A program made the translations under genes and the position numbers. From Cohnella lupini (GTDB lineage Bacteria; Bacillota; Bacilli; Paenibacillales; Paenibacillaceae): a DNA stretch of 64,000 bases. How positions within the stretch are numbered: position 1 is the first letter of the stretch; the number at the start of each line of letters is the position of its first letter. Shown one piece after another: positions 17,947-26,523 of this stretch. The stretch is taken from positions 496,001-560,000 of the forward strand of contig NZ_QRDY01000001.1 in the NCBI RefSeq assembly GCF_003386205.1, written 5' to 3'. The notes beneath the pieces are model-generated. The model did no database searches and had not been told where the DNA came from. It was given only the letters and a program-made list of their open reading frames with translations.

Positions 17947-18897
17947 ATGAAAAAGCTCGACAGCGGGCGGACTCTTTACTACGGCAAGGGTGACGTGATG
18001 ACTTACCGAACTTACGCGGCTCCCTTAAGCGTGGGGGCGATAGAGGAGTCTCCTTTCGCCGGGAACGAAAACGTCATTTTCGCACATAATATCAAGTTCT
18101 CGGTCAGCGGCGAAACGTTGCTCGCTTCGTTCACGGAAGGAGATAACGGTCAGGTCGTAGCTACCGATTCGATGAAAAACTTCATTCTGCGTCAAAGCGC
18201 CTCGTACGAAGGAAGCACGACGGAAGGTTTGCTTGCCTATATCGGCGAGAAGTTTTTCGAGAAATACGAACACATTTCCGCCATCGATATCGAAGCGTTC
18301 CGCATTCCTTTCGGCCAAGTGCTCGTTAGGGGAGAACATGGCTACGAGAATAGCAAGCTCGTATATAGGCCGTCCCATAATGAGCGGGCGCATGCTAAGC
18401 TAGAGCTTATTCGAGAAGCAAACGGTGCGTCCGCGACCTCTCTTCATAGCGGAGTATCGGATCTGCAGCTGATCAAAGTGAGCGGGAGTTCATTTTACGG
18501 CTTCATTCGCGACGAATATACGACTTTGCCGGAAAGCTATGATCGGCCATTGTTCATATTCCTGAATATCAACTGGACCTATATCGACCATTCCGACGCG
18601 CTGAGCGGGGAGTCGTACGTGGCGGCAGAGCAAATTCGGGACATCGCCCATCACGTGTTCCATGAATACGAAACGCCTTCGATTCAGTATTTGATCTATC
18701 GAATCGGCTTGCGGATCTTGACTCGGTTCCCTCGATTGTCCGAGGTATTCTTCGAATCCAACAACCGGACGTGGGAGACGGTCGTCGAACCTGCCGGCAT
18801 AGCTCAAGCGGGAGTATATACGGAGCCAAGGCCGCCTTACGGGTTCCAAGGCTTCACGGTCACCCGCGAAGACTTAGAGGAAGCGGGGATCGGCTGA
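17947..18897 (+). CDS. pucL: Urate oxidase (uricase)
   Basis: A cofactor-free uricase of 316 aa that oxidises urate to 5-hydroxyisourate. Two tunnelling-fold repeats are present; the family regions KNFILRQSAS, FEKYEHISAIDIEAF and IGLRILTRFPRLSEVFFESN are recognisable. It corresponds to the C-terminal half of Bacillus PucL but stands alone. Its stop overlaps the HIU hydrolase start (TGATG), so the two consecutive steps are translationally coupled. Confidence 0.93.
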   Translation: MKKLDSGRTLYYGKGDVMTYRTYAAPLSVGAIEESPFAGNENVIFAHNIKFSVSGETLLASFTEGDNGQVVATDSMKNFILRQSASYEGSTTEGLLAYIGEKFFEKYEHISAIDIEAFRIPFGQVLVRGEHGYENSKLVYRPSHNERAHAKLELIREANGASATSLHSGVSDLQLIKVSGSSFYGFIRDEYTTLPESYDRPLFIFLNINWTYIDHSDALSGESYVAAEQIRDIAHHVFHEYETPSIQYLIYRIGLRILTRFPRLSEVFFESNNRTWETVVEPAGIAQAGVYTEPRPPYGFQGFTVTREDLEEAGIG

Positions 18898-19256
18898 TGG
18901 GGCGATCCGGACAATTGACGACGCACGTTCTGGACATCTCGGGCGGCAAGCCCGCGGCGGGGATGAAGGTGCAACTGTGGAAAAGGGATGCGGACCGGAA
19001 TTCGTCGATGCTGAAGGATGACCGCTTGAACGCGGACGGCAGGTTGGACGTTCCCCTCTTATCGGGCGATGGGATGGTGCCGGGCGTCTACGAAATCGTG
19101 TTCGAAGCGGGCGATTATTTTCGGGAAGTCCGCGGGATAGAACCGTTACTGTTCGATCAAATCCCGATTCGGTTCACGGTTGAAGACGTTCAAAGCCATT
19201 ACCATGTACCGCTGCTGGTCGCTCCGGGCGGGTATAGTACTTATAGAGGAAGTTAG
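18897..19256 (+). CDS. pucM: 5-hydroxyisourate hydrolase (PucM, transthyretin-like)
   Basis: This 119-residue enzyme hydrolyses HIU to OHCU. The N-terminal motif LTTHVLDISGGKPAAGM contains the active-site His, and the C-terminal signature ends YSTYRGS, as in transthyretin-related proteins. The ATG at 18897 shares bases with the uricase stop; an upstream open stretch in the same frame only shadows uricase. It is followed 11 nt later by the allantoate amidohydrolase gene. Confidence 0.95.
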   Translation: MGRSGQLTTHVLDISGGKPAAGMKVQLWKRDADRNSSMLKDDRLNADGRLDVPLLSGDGMVPGVYEIVFEAGDYFREVRGIEPLLFDQIPIRFTVEDVQSHYHVPLLVAPGGYSTYRGS

Positions 19257-19267
19257 GGGGGATTAGG

Positions 19268-20533
19268 ATGGGGGAGCTAATTCGATTCGAGAAATCTTCG
19301 GAGCTTTGCCGTCTTATCGATACTTTGGCCGAGTTTAGCGAAGGACAAGAAAATGGAGACAACGCCGGTGTAACCAGGTTGTTATACACGAAGCCTTGGA
19401 TAGAGGCGCAATATTTTCTCGCGGAAACGATGAAGGACGCCGGGCTCGAAGTTCGCTTCGACAAGGTAGGGAACCTCATCGGACGTCTTGCGGGCAAAGA
19501 TCCCGGCGCTCCCGTCATTCTGACCGGCTCGCACGTCGACACGGTCAGGAACGGCGGGAAGCTGGACGGCGCTTACGGAATTATCGGAGGTATCGCCGCG
19601 CTGAAGCATTTGAAAGAGACTTACGGAGCCCCTGCCCGCACTCTCGAGGTCGTTTCCTTCTGCGAGGAAGAGGGGAGCAGATTCCCTATCGCGTATTGGG
19701 GTTCCGGCAATATGACGGGGCAGCTCGACGGACGCAACGGACACGAGCTCAAGGATTCCGAAGGCATAAGCTTGCAGTCGGCGATGGAGACGTCCGGCTT
19801 CGGTTCAGGCGAGCATCCGAATTACGCTCAGGGCAAGTTGGCGGCTTTCGTAGAGCTGCACATCGAACAGGGCGTCATTCTCGAAAGAATGGCGAAGCAA
19901 ATCGGCATCGTCGAGGCGATCGTCGGGCAGCGAAGGTACTCGGTAACCTTGCGCGGCGAAGCCAACCATGCCGGAACGACGCCCATGAACATGAGAAGCG
20001 ACGCGATGGCGGGGGCGGCCGAATTCATCGTGCGGCTGGAATTGCTGGCAACCCGCGCCGCGTCGCTCGTCGCCACCGTCGGAAGAATCCAAGCGACGCC
20101 GAATATTCCGAACGTCATTCCGGGCACGGTAGAGTTCACGCTCGATATTCGCCACGATAACGAGGGGACGCTTTCCTGGTTCTGCGATTATCTCTTCCAG
20201 GAGTACGAGGATATCGCGAATAGGAGAGGCTTGGCGCTGGTCGTTACGCCATGGCTGGCGACGACTCCGGTTCCGATGAGCAAAGCGCTCGCCGGACAGA
20301 TCGAACAGCTGTGCGGCAAGCTTTCCTTAACCCATAGGAGAATGTTCAGCGGAGCGGGGCACGATGCCCAGTTATTCGCCGGCCTTTGCCCGACGGCCAT
20401 GATCTTCGTTCCGAGCAAAGCGGGAATCAGCCACTCTCCCGAAGAATATTCATCCCCGGAACAACTGGCCGACGGCGTGTCGGTATTGGCATCGCTGCTG
20501 CATGAATTGGCTTACGAGGAGCAATTGACATGA
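19268..20533 (+). CDS. pucF: Allantoate amidohydrolase, M20 family (PucF/AllC)
   Basis: A metal-dependent amidohydrolase of 421 aa converting allantoate to ureidoglycine with ammonia and CO2 release. Metal ligands are visible in GSHVDTVRNGGKLDGAYG, in FCEEEGSRFP and in the C-terminal SGAGHDAQ. A dimerisation lid contains GEANHAGTTPM. Related M20 carbamoylases (ureidopropionase, hydantoin utilisation) look alike; the neighbours argue for allantoate. It overlaps pucG by 4 nt. Confidence 0.9.
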   Translation: MGELIRFEKSSELCRLIDTLAEFSEGQENGDNAGVTRLLYTKPWIEAQYFLAETMKDAGLEVRFDKVGNLIGRLAGKDPGAPVILTGSHVDTVRNGGKLDGAYGIIGGIAALKHLKETYGAPARTLEVVSFCEEEGSRFPIAYWGSGNMTGQLDGRNGHELKDSEGISLQSAMETSGFGSGEHPNYAQGKLAAFVELHIEQGVILERMAKQIGIVEAIVGQRRYSVTLRGEANHAGTTPMNMRSDAMAGAAEFIVRLELLATRAASLVATVGRIQATPNIPNVIPGTVEFTLDIRHDNEGTLSWFCDYLFQEYEDIANRRGLALVVTPWLATTPVPMSKALAGQIEQLCGKLSLTHRRMFSGAGHDAQLFAGLCPTAMIFVPSKAGISHSPEEYSSPEQLADGVSVLASLLHELAYEEQLT

Positions 20534-21768
20534 CCGTCTACTCCGAGCTATCGCCTTCTCCGCGCACGATCCTGACGCCCGGTCCGGTAGAAGTGGATCC
20601 GCGCGTGCTTCGCGCGATGTCCTATCCGATTCTCGGACAATTCGATCCGGAATTCACGGCGATTATGAACGACGCGATGGCCATGCTGAGGTCCGTTTTC
20701 CGGACGGGGAACGAATGGGCTTATCCGGTGGACGGAACTTCCCGTTCGGGCATCGAAGCGGTGCTCGTCAGCTTGATCGAACCGGGTGATAAAGTACTCA
20801 TTCCGATCTTCGGCAGGTTCGGTTATTTGCTTCAGGAAATTGCCGAACGTTGCGGTGCGGAAGTGGTCGTTCTGGAGAAAACGTGGGGACAGGTGTTCGA
20901 CCCCGAGGAAGTCATCAGCGCCATTCGCCGGGAAAAGCCGGAGTTGGTGGCGATGGTCCATGGGGAAACTTCTACGGGTCGCATTCAGCCGTTGAAGGAC
21001 ATCGGCCACGCCTGCCGCGAAAACGACGTCCTTCTCGTCGTGGATGCCGTGGCGACGATCGGGGGGGTTCCGGTCGACGTGGACGACTGGTGCTTGGACG
21101 CGGTCATCGGAGGAACCCAGAAATGTCTCTCCATCCCTTCCGGAATGTCCCCGATCACCTATAACGAACGGGCGGAACGCAAGATTCTAAAGCGCAAACG
21201 CGTAGAGAAGGGGATCAGGCAGACCGCCGATTACGGAGATCCTTCGAAAGAAGGCTTCAGCCCGATTCGCAGCAATTACTTCGACCTCAGTCAATTGCAA
21301 GACTACTGGAGTCCGCTTCGGTTGAATCATCATACGGAAATGACTTCGATGCTGTACGCTCTCCGGGAAGGCTTGAGGATCGTGCTCGCCGAAGGCCTGG
21401 ATGCGCGTTTTGCTCGTCATCGCCGACAAGAAGCCGCTTTGGTCGCCGGTCTGTCCGCGATGGGACTGAGCTTGTACGGCGACGCTTCCTGCAAGCTTCC
21501 TGTCGTAACTTGCATCGATATACCTGAAGGAGTCGACGGAGAATCGGTACGCGCGATGCTGCTGGATTCCTTCGGCATCGAAATCGCCAGTTCTTTCGGA
21601 CCTCTCAAAGGAAAGATATGGAGAATAGGGACGATGGGCTACAGCTGCAGCCGGAAAAACGTTCTTCATCTGCTGGGGGCGTTGGAAGCCGTGCTTGTTC
21701 GTCATCGAGTGCCCGTAAACGTCGGAGCGGGCACGCAGGCCGCGTTGGATGCGTATGATAGCGTTTGA
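20530..21768 (+). CDS. pucG: (S)-ureidoglycine-glyoxylate aminotransferase (PucG)
   Basis: A PLP-dependent class V transaminase, 412 aa, expected to turn ureidoglycine plus glyoxylate into oxalurate and glycine. N-terminal LTPGPVEVDPRVLRAM is typical of the alanine-glyoxylate group. The PLP lysine is K198 in GGTQKCLSIPSG, preceded by the cofactor Asp in VVDAVATIGG. Placement after pucF matches the Bacillus pathway. It is the last gene of the block and is followed by a strong terminator. Confidence 0.92.
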   Translation: MTVYSELSPSPRTILTPGPVEVDPRVLRAMSYPILGQFDPEFTAIMNDAMAMLRSVFRTGNEWAYPVDGTSRSGIEAVLVSLIEPGDKVLIPIFGRFGYLLQEIAERCGAEVVVLEKTWGQVFDPEEVISAIRREKPELVAMVHGETSTGRIQPLKDIGHACRENDVLLVVDAVATIGGVPVDVDDWCLDAVIGGTQKCLSIPSGMSPITYNERAERKILKRKRVEKGIRQTADYGDPSKEGFSPIRSNYFDLSQLQDYWSPLRLNHHTEMTSMLYALREGLRIVLAEGLDARFARHRRQEAALVAGLSAMGLSLYGDASCKLPVVTCIDIPEGVDGESVRAMLLDSFGIEIASSFGPLKGKIWRIGTMGYSCSRKNVLHLLGALEAVLVRHRVPVNVGAGTQAALDAYDSV

Positions 21769-21792
21769 TGGGACGACATTGTTATACGTTCA

Positions 21793-21829
21793 AGCCCTGT
21801 CCCTTCCGCGGAAGGATAGGGGCTTTTTT
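21793..21829 (+). terminator. Rho-independent terminator ending the purine block
   Basis: An AAGCCCCT-type stem (AAGCCCTgTCCTTCC-like left arm with GGAAGGATAGGGGCTT right arm) is followed by a run of T. It cleanly separates the purine genes from the housekeeping ylxM-ffh unit. Confidence 0.9.
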
Positions 21830-21880
21830 CGTTGCTCTTATCGCCAGCCCAGGCGGAAAAAATATGTAAAGGATTATACC

Positions 21881-21909
21881 TTGACATCCATCTTCGTTTT
21901 TCGTAGTAT
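21881..21909 (+). promoter_or_regulatory. Predicted sigma-A promoter of ylxM-ffh
   Basis: A perfect TTGACA (21881-21886), 17-nt spacer and TAGTAT (21904-21909) give a start near 21916 and a 60-nt leader before ylxM. Confidence 0.75.
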
Positions 21910-21975
21910 AGGGAAGTGAGTTTGGTGTCAAGTGCTTTGCCTTGACGCATGGGTTTGACGAAGGAGTGACACAGG

Positions 21976-22329
21976 TTGCCCTTGGACAACGATGCCCTAG
22001 AGAAGACGAACCGGATTAACGTGCTTTATGATTTCTACGGAGCTTTGCTGACGGAGAAACAACAAACGTTCATTAAATGTTACTTTCAAGACGACTATAC
22101 GTTGGGCGAGATCGCGGCGGAATTTCAGATTAGCCGACAAGCGGTATACGAGCATTTGAAGCGGGCGGAGCAAGTGCTGGAGGATTACGAATCCAAGCTC
22201 GGCCTGGTGGATCGGCACGGACGATTGCTCGCCGGAATCCATCTGTTGGAGTCGCAGATCGCCGGACTGCCGGCCGAATGGCGCGAGCCTTTCACCGCGA
22301 CGGCGGCTAAGCTGCGAAGCGCGGAATGA
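21976..22329 (+). CDS. ylxM: YlxM/UPF0122 helix-turn-helix protein, SRP-associated
   Basis: A 117-residue helical protein with a sigma-70 region 4-like helix-turn-helix ([21 protein letters not shown], about residues 42-62, quoted in two parts: [11 protein letters not shown] and [10 protein letters not shown]). YlxM lies next to ffh throughout Bacillota and is thought to modulate the signal recognition particle. The TTG at 21976 follows AAGGAGT with 8-9 nt spacing. It is probably co-transcribed with ffh. Confidence 0.9.
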   Translation: MPLDNDALEKTNRINVLYDFYGALLTEKQQTFIKCYFQDDYTLGEIAAEFQISRQAVYEHLKRAEQVLEDYESKLGLVDRHGRLLAGIHLLESQIAGLPAEWREPFTATAAKLRSAE

Positions 22330-22397
22330 CTCGCCGCGAAGCCTAAGCAAGCATGCGAATAGATTAAGCGAAACCGTTCCGAAGGAGGGATGGGATT

Positions 22398-23786
22398 ATG
22401 GCATTCGAAGGATTATCGACCCGGCTGCAGAACGTGTTCAGCAAGATTAAGGGCCGCGGCAAGGTTACGGAGGACGACGTTAACGAAGCGATGCGCGAAG
22501 TGCGCCTTGCGCTATTGGAAGCGGACGTTAACTTTAAGGTCGTCAAGGATTTCATCGCTAAGGTGAAGGAACGCGCGACCGGCCAAGAAGTCGTGAAGAG
22601 CTTTACTCCCGCGATGGTCATTATCGACATCGTTAACAAAGAGTTGACGGAGCTTATGGGCGGCACGCAAGCGACGTTGGCGAAAGCGAACAAGCCCCCG
22701 ACCGTCATTCTAATGGCCGGCTTGCAAGGCGCGGGCAAGACGACGTTAACCGGGAAGCTGGCCAAGCTGCTGCAATCCCAGAATCACAAGCCGTTGCTCG
22801 TCGCCGGCGATATTTATCGCCCTGCGGCCATCAAGCAGTTGGAAGTGCTTGGAGGGCAGATCGGAGTGCCCGTATTCACGCTCGGGGATCAAGTCAGCCC
22901 CGTCCAGATCGCCAAGCAAGGCGTCCAGTTGGCCAGAGATCAAGGCAACGATTACGTACTGATCGATACGGCCGGCCGTTTGCAGATCGACGCCGAGTTG
23001 ATGCAAGAGATCAAGGACATCCATTCCGCGGTTAATCCCGACGAAGTGCTGCTCGTCGTCGACGCCATGACCGGTCAAGAAGCGGTTAACGTCGCGCAAA
23101 GCTTCCACGAGCAACTTGCCGTGACCGGGGTCGTTCTGACGAAGCTGGACGGAGATACTCGAGGCGGCGCCGCCTTGTCTGTCAAAGCGGTAACGGGTTG
23201 TCCGATTAAATTCGCGTCCACGGGCGAGAAGATCGATCAGCTCGAAGCGTTCCATCCGGATCGGATGGCATCGCGAATTCTCGGAATGGGCGACATGCTG
23301 TCGCTGATCGAGAAGGCGCAGACGAACATGGATGCCGAGAAGGCCGCGGAGATGGAGCGCAAGATGCGCACCGCGGATTTCACCTTCGACGATTTCCTCG
23401 AGCAGATGGAGCAGGTTCGCAAGATGGGGCCTCTCGATCAGTTGCTCGATATGATGCCCGGAATGAACAAGCTTAAAGGCAATCCGAACTTCAAGATCGA
23501 CGAGAAGCAAATCGCGCGCACCGAAGCGATCGCCAAGTCGATGACGAAGGTGGAGAAGAAGAAGCCGGATATCATCAACTATAGCCGTCGCAAGCGCATT
23601 GCGGCGGGCAGCGGAACGACCGTCGCCGATGTCAACCGGCTGCTCAAGCAGTTCGAGGACATGAAGAAAATGATGAAGCAGTTCTCCGGAATGATGGGTC
23701 CTAAAGGTCCAAAGGGCGGAATGAAGGGCCTCAAGAACATGAAAAACATGCTCGGCGGCGGCAAAAACATGAAGTTTCCATTTTAA
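22398..23786 (+). CDS. ffh: Signal recognition particle protein Ffh
   Basis: The SRP54 GTPase binds signal sequences and 4.5S/scRNA and targets ribosomes to FtsY. It is 462 aa: N domain, G domain with GLQGAGKTTLTGKLA (about residue 109), DTAGRLQ and TKLDGD. The M domain has the SRP-RNA motif SRRKRIAAGSGT and a methionine-rich tail (MKKMMKQFSGMMG; MKNMLGGGKNMK). GAAGGAGG precedes the ATG. The neighbouring ylxM and rpsP are as expected. Confidence 0.98.
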   Translation: MAFEGLSTRLQNVFSKIKGRGKVTEDDVNEAMREVRLALLEADVNFKVVKDFIAKVKERATGQEVVKSFTPAMVIIDIVNKELTELMGGTQATLAKANKPPTVILMAGLQGAGKTTLTGKLAKLLQSQNHKPLLVAGDIYRPAAIKQLEVLGGQIGVPVFTLGDQVSPVQIAKQGVQLARDQGNDYVLIDTAGRLQIDAELMQEIKDIHSAVNPDEVLLVVDAMTGQEAVNVAQSFHEQLAVTGVVLTKLDGDTRGGAALSVKAVTGCPIKFASTGEKIDQLEAFHPDRMASRILGMGDMLSLIEKAQTNMDAEKAAEMERKMRTADFTFDDFLEQMEQVRKMGPLDQLLDMMPGMNKLKGNPNFKIDEKQIARTEAIAKSMTKVEKKKPDIINYSRRKRIAAGSGTTVADVNRLLKQFEDMKKMMKQFSGMMGPKGPKGGMKGLKNMKNMLGGGKNMKFPF

Positions 23787-23829
23787 TAATGCAAAGAGAG
23801 TCCATTCTTTTTCAAGGAGGTGAAAGTCA

Positions 23830-24099
23830 ATGTCAGTTCGCATTCGTTTGAAACGTATCGGTGCTCACAAAGCCCCGTTCTACCGCGTAGTCGTATCGGA
23901 TTCCCGTTCCCCGCGCGATGGTCGTTTTATTGAAGAAATCGGCGTGTACAATCCGGTATCCCAACCGGCTCAAGTACAAATCGACGAGGAAAAAGCTTTG
24001 AAATGGTTGCAAAACGGCGCGCAAGCGTCCGATACCGTTCGTAACCTTCTGAGCAAAGCCGGTGTTATGAAGAAATTCCACGAATCCAAGCAGAAGTAA
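23830..24099 (+). CDS. rpsP: 30S ribosomal protein S16
   Basis: A full-length S16 (89 aa) beginning [19 protein letters not shown], with the family segment [31 protein letters not shown] lies directly upstream, a strong ribosome-binding site suited to a ribosomal protein. It forms a unit with ffh and khpA. Confidence 0.98.
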   Translation: MSVRIRLKRIGAHKAPFYRVVVSDSRSPRDGRFIEEIGVYNPVSQPAQVQIDEEKALKWLQNGAQASDTVRNLLSKAGVMKKFHESKQK

Positions 24100-24125
24100 T
24101 CGTCATCATACCGGAGGGCTGAGCC

Positions 24126-24359
24126 ATGGAACAATTGATTCGGGTTATTGCCCGAGCTTTGGTGGATCATCCGGAAGACGTGCAAATTCAGGTCAAGGAA
24201 GACGCGAGAGGCCTGGTGTACGAGCTTTCCGTTCATCCCGACGATGTCGGCAAAGTAATCGGCAAGCAGGGACGTATCGCGAAAGCGCTACGTACGGTAG
24301 TCTCTTCCGCCGCCGTCAAGGAGCGGAAGCGCGTCATCGTGGACATTGTTTCGGAATAA
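24126..24359 (+). CDS. khpA: KH-domain RNA-binding protein KhpA (YlqC)
   Basis: A 77-residue single KH domain with the GxxG loop in VIGKQGRIAKAL. KhpA dimerises with KhpB and binds many RNAs. CGGAGGG precedes its ATG. It is followed at once by a strong terminator; ylqD, which lies between khpA and rimM in Bacillus subtilis, is absent here. Confidence 0.95.
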   Translation: MEQLIRVIARALVDHPEDVQIQVKEDARGLVYELSVHPDDVGKVIGKQGRIAKALRTVVSSAAVKERKRVIVDIVSE

Positions 24360-24370
24360 TAATTGGCGGA

Positions 24371-24408
24371 AGGCCGTACCGTGCTTATTGCGCGGTACGG
24401 CCTTTTTT
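24371..24408 (+). terminator. Rho-independent terminator after khpA
   Basis: An 11-bp stem AGGCCGTACCG / CGGTACGGCCT is followed by T6. Confidence 0.92.
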
Positions 24409-24410
24409 AA

Positions 24411-24504
24411 CGATTCAGAAAGTATAAAGTTTCTATACTTGTCCTGAATCGTCTACGATAAAAACGACATTCTCTGTCCTTCTAAGGATGACGAAGTCGT
24501 TTTT
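24411..24504. other. Two consecutive imperfect hairpins between khpA and rimM
   Basis: Hairpin A (24411-24451): outer arms CGATTCAG/CTGAATCG and inner AAGTATA/TATACTT. Hairpin B (24460-24504): outer arms AAAAACGAC/GTCGTTTTT with inner TCCTT/AAGGA. They sit after the khpA terminator and before the rimM promoter, so neither seems needed for khpA termination. Hairpin B is terminator-shaped in both directions. A structured small RNA or a decayed element is possible. Confidence 0.55.
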
Positions 24505-24548
24505 ACTTGCTTGTTCGATCGTCGGAAATACATAGAGCTAGGCTTGGT

Positions 24549-24576
24549 TTGCGAAGAAAGACATCGGTGCTATATT
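24549..24576 (+). promoter_or_regulatory. Predicted promoter for rimM-trmD
   Basis: TTGCGA (24549-24554), 16-nt spacer, TATATT (24571-24576), about 45 nt upstream of rimM. Confidence 0.5.
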
Positions 24577-24625
24577 ATAGTTAATGAGCTTTTTTTGTCG
24601 CACAGGTTGAAGGGAGTTTTATTCC

Positions 24626-25147
24626 ATGTCCGAAGAACGTTTGCTCAATATAGGCAAGGTCGTGAATACGCACGGCATCAAGGGAGAGATCAAGGTCTGG
24701 CCGCAAACCGATTTTCCCGAGGTCAGATTCAAGCCGGGTAACAAGCTACTGATGTTTCCGCCCGACTCCGGACAACCTCTCACGGTCGAGATCGTTGCTT
24801 CCCGCGAACAGAAGAAGATGTACGTCCTTCAGATCAAGGGATTCGATAACATTAACCAAGTGGAAAAATATAAAGGCTGGGAGCTGAAGGTTCCCGAAAC
24901 CGATCGAGTACCGTTGCCGGAAGGCGAATATTACGTCCGCGACATCGTCGGCTGCGCAGTGGAGACGGACGAAGGCGAACAGCTAGGAACGGTAACGGAC
25001 ATATTGTCCCCTGGAGCGAACGATATTTGGGTCGTCAAGATGCCTAAGGGCAAGGAACTGCTCCTACCGGTTATCGACGATGTCGTTCTGAACGTCGATA
25101 TCGCCGGGCGTAAAATCACGGTTCATCTGCTGGAAGGGTTGCTCTAG
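24626..25147 (+). CDS. rimM: Ribosome maturation factor RimM
   Basis: RimM assists assembly of the 30S head. It is 173 aa: an N-terminal beta-barrel ([19 protein letters not shown]) and a C-terminal PRC barrel ([14 protein letters not shown]...[14 protein letters not shown]). The ATG at 24626 follows GAAGGGAG. trmD starts 2 nt after its stop, so the two are coupled, as in most bacteria. Confidence 0.96.
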   Translation: MSEERLLNIGKVVNTHGIKGEIKVWPQTDFPEVRFKPGNKLLMFPPDSGQPLTVEIVASREQKKMYVLQIKGFDNINQVEKYKGWELKVPETDRVPLPEGEYYVRDIVGCAVETDEGEQLGTVTDILSPGANDIWVVKMPKGKELLLPVIDDVVLNVDIAGRKITVHLLEGLL

Positions 25148-25149
25148 AG

Positions 25150-25932
25150 ATGCGAATAGACGTATTAACGTTGTTCCCGGAAATGTTCTCGGGAGTTTTC
25201 GGTTCGAGTATTCTCGGCAAAGCGCGGGATAAAGGGCTTGTATCCCTCAATACCGTGAACTTCCGCGACTTCTCGAACAACAAGCATAACACGGTCGACG
25301 ATATGCCTTACGGTGGTGGAGGAGGTATGGTTCTCAAGGCCGAGCCGATCTTCGGAGCCGTCGAGCACGTCGTCGAACGGCAGTCGGAACATTCTGACGG
25401 TAAAAAGCCGAGAATTATTTTAATGTGCCCGCAGGGGGCTACTTTCTCGCAGGAGATCGCGCAGGAGTTATCCGGCGAATCGCACTTGATCTTCGTTTGC
25501 GGCCATTACGAGGGCTATGACGAGCGTATTCGGGAGTTTCTGGTAACGGACGAGCTGTCCGTCGGCGACTACGTGCTTACCGGAGGCGAGCTTCCGGCCA
25601 TGGTCGTCGTCGATGCGGTCGTTCGTCTTCTTCCGGGAGTGCTCGGCAATGATCAGTCCGCCGTAACGGATTCCTTCAGCGACGGTTTGCTGGAATACCC
25701 GCATTATACGAGGCCGGCGGAGTTTCGGGGTTGGAAGGTACCGGACACGTTGCTGTCCGGACATCATGCGGAAATCGTAAAGTGGCGCAGGAAGCAATCG
25801 TTGGAAAGAACGCTGGACAGGCGTCCGGAATTGCTTGAACAAGCGGAATTGACTCCCGAAGAACGAAGATGGGTAAATGCTTTACGGATCGAGAAGGAAC
25901 AAAGGGTCAAGGTCGCGAAGGAAAGGTTGTAA
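25150..25932 (+). CDS. trmD: tRNA (guanine-N1)-methyltransferase TrmD
   Basis: TrmD methylates G37 of tRNAs from S-adenosylmethionine, preventing +1 frameshifts. It is 260 aa with a SPOUT trefoil knot. Motifs are [41 protein letters not shown] and the tRNA-binding linker [12 protein letters not shown]. It is probably co-transcribed with rimM. Confidence 0.97.
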   Translation: MRIDVLTLFPEMFSGVFGSSILGKARDKGLVSLNTVNFRDFSNNKHNTVDDMPYGGGGGMVLKAEPIFGAVEHVVERQSEHSDGKKPRIILMCPQGATFSQEIAQELSGESHLIFVCGHYEGYDERIREFLVTDELSVGDYVLTGGELPAMVVVDAVVRLLPGVLGNDQSAVTDSFSDGLLEYPHYTRPAEFRGWKVPDTLLSGHHAEIVKWRRKQSLERTLDRRPELLEQAELTPEERRWVNALRIEKEQRVKVAKERL

Positions 25933-26101
25933 TTTCCTCGTAGGTATGATAAAATTTCAAATGTTGTGTTTTGTCTTTGGGCTCATTAGAGTTTGGACAA
26001 ACGATAGACACGAGTAGGGCGGTCCTCTGCACGCCATGATCCGAATGAGAGCATTCGGGGAGCGGGGTACGAACGTCTGTTATGGAAGGAGTGAACACTC
26101 A
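25933..26101 (+). promoter_or_regulatory. rplS upstream region with promoter-like element and possible leader
   Basis: A TATGAT hexamer near 25946-25951 could be a -10 of an rplS promoter, leaving a ~140-nt leader. An rplS leader motif (autoregulatory by L19) is known in low-GC Gram-positives. I could not match its conserved core with confidence here. AAGGAGTG lies 7 nt before the rplS ATG. Confidence 0.3.
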
Positions 26102-26446
26102 ATGAGTAACCTTATTCAAGCGATCACGCAAGAACAATTGCGCAAGGACGTACCTAATTTCCGTCCGGGCGATACGCTTAAAGTACACGTGAAAGTCGTC
26201 GAGGGTTCCCGTGAGCGCGTACAGCTGTTCGAAGGCGTTGTTATTAAACGTCGCGGCGGCGGAATCAGCGAAACCTTCACGGTTCGTAAAATTTCTTACG
26301 GCGTTGGCGTAGAACGTGCTTTCCCAGTACATTCTCCGCGCCTCGAGAAAATCGAAGTGGCTCGTCGCGGTAAAGTTCGTCGCGCGAAACTGTACTACTT
26401 GCGCAATCTGCGCGGTAAAGCAGCACGTATCAAAGAAATTCGATAA
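26102..26446 (+). CDS. rplS: 50S ribosomal protein L19
   Basis: A full L19 of 114 aa, with [39 protein letters not shown] and the basic tail [15 protein letters not shown]. The ATG at 26102 has AAGGAGTGAA; upstream in-frame codons are not L19-like. A terminator follows. Confidence 0.98.
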   Translation: MSNLIQAITQEQLRKDVPNFRPGDTLKVHVKVVEGSRERVQLFEGVVIKRRGGGISETFTVRKISYGVGVERAFPVHSPRLEKIEVARRGKVRRAKLYYLRNLRGKAARIKEIR

Positions 26447-26456
26447 TTGGCGTCAG

Positions 26457-26490
26457 AGGAGGGCTTGGCGAAGTTCAAGTCCTCCTTTTT
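26457..26490 (+). terminator. Rho-independent terminator after rplS
   Basis: AGGAGG(g)CTTG and CAAG(t)CCTCCT arms are followed by TTTTT. Confidence 0.88.
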
Positions 26491-26523
26491 GCATTTCTAT
26501 ATGAAAGCTAGAGGCGATTGCGA

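Noticed and set aside
22746..23843. 365-codon open frame on the minus strand
   Set aside because: It is antisense to ffh, rich in His/Leu/Arg, has no ribosome-binding site and no recognisable domain; a shadow of GC-biased codons.
24511..24741. 76-codon plus-strand frame before rimM
   Set aside because: Overlaps the rimM promoter and start in another frame, with no family resemblance.
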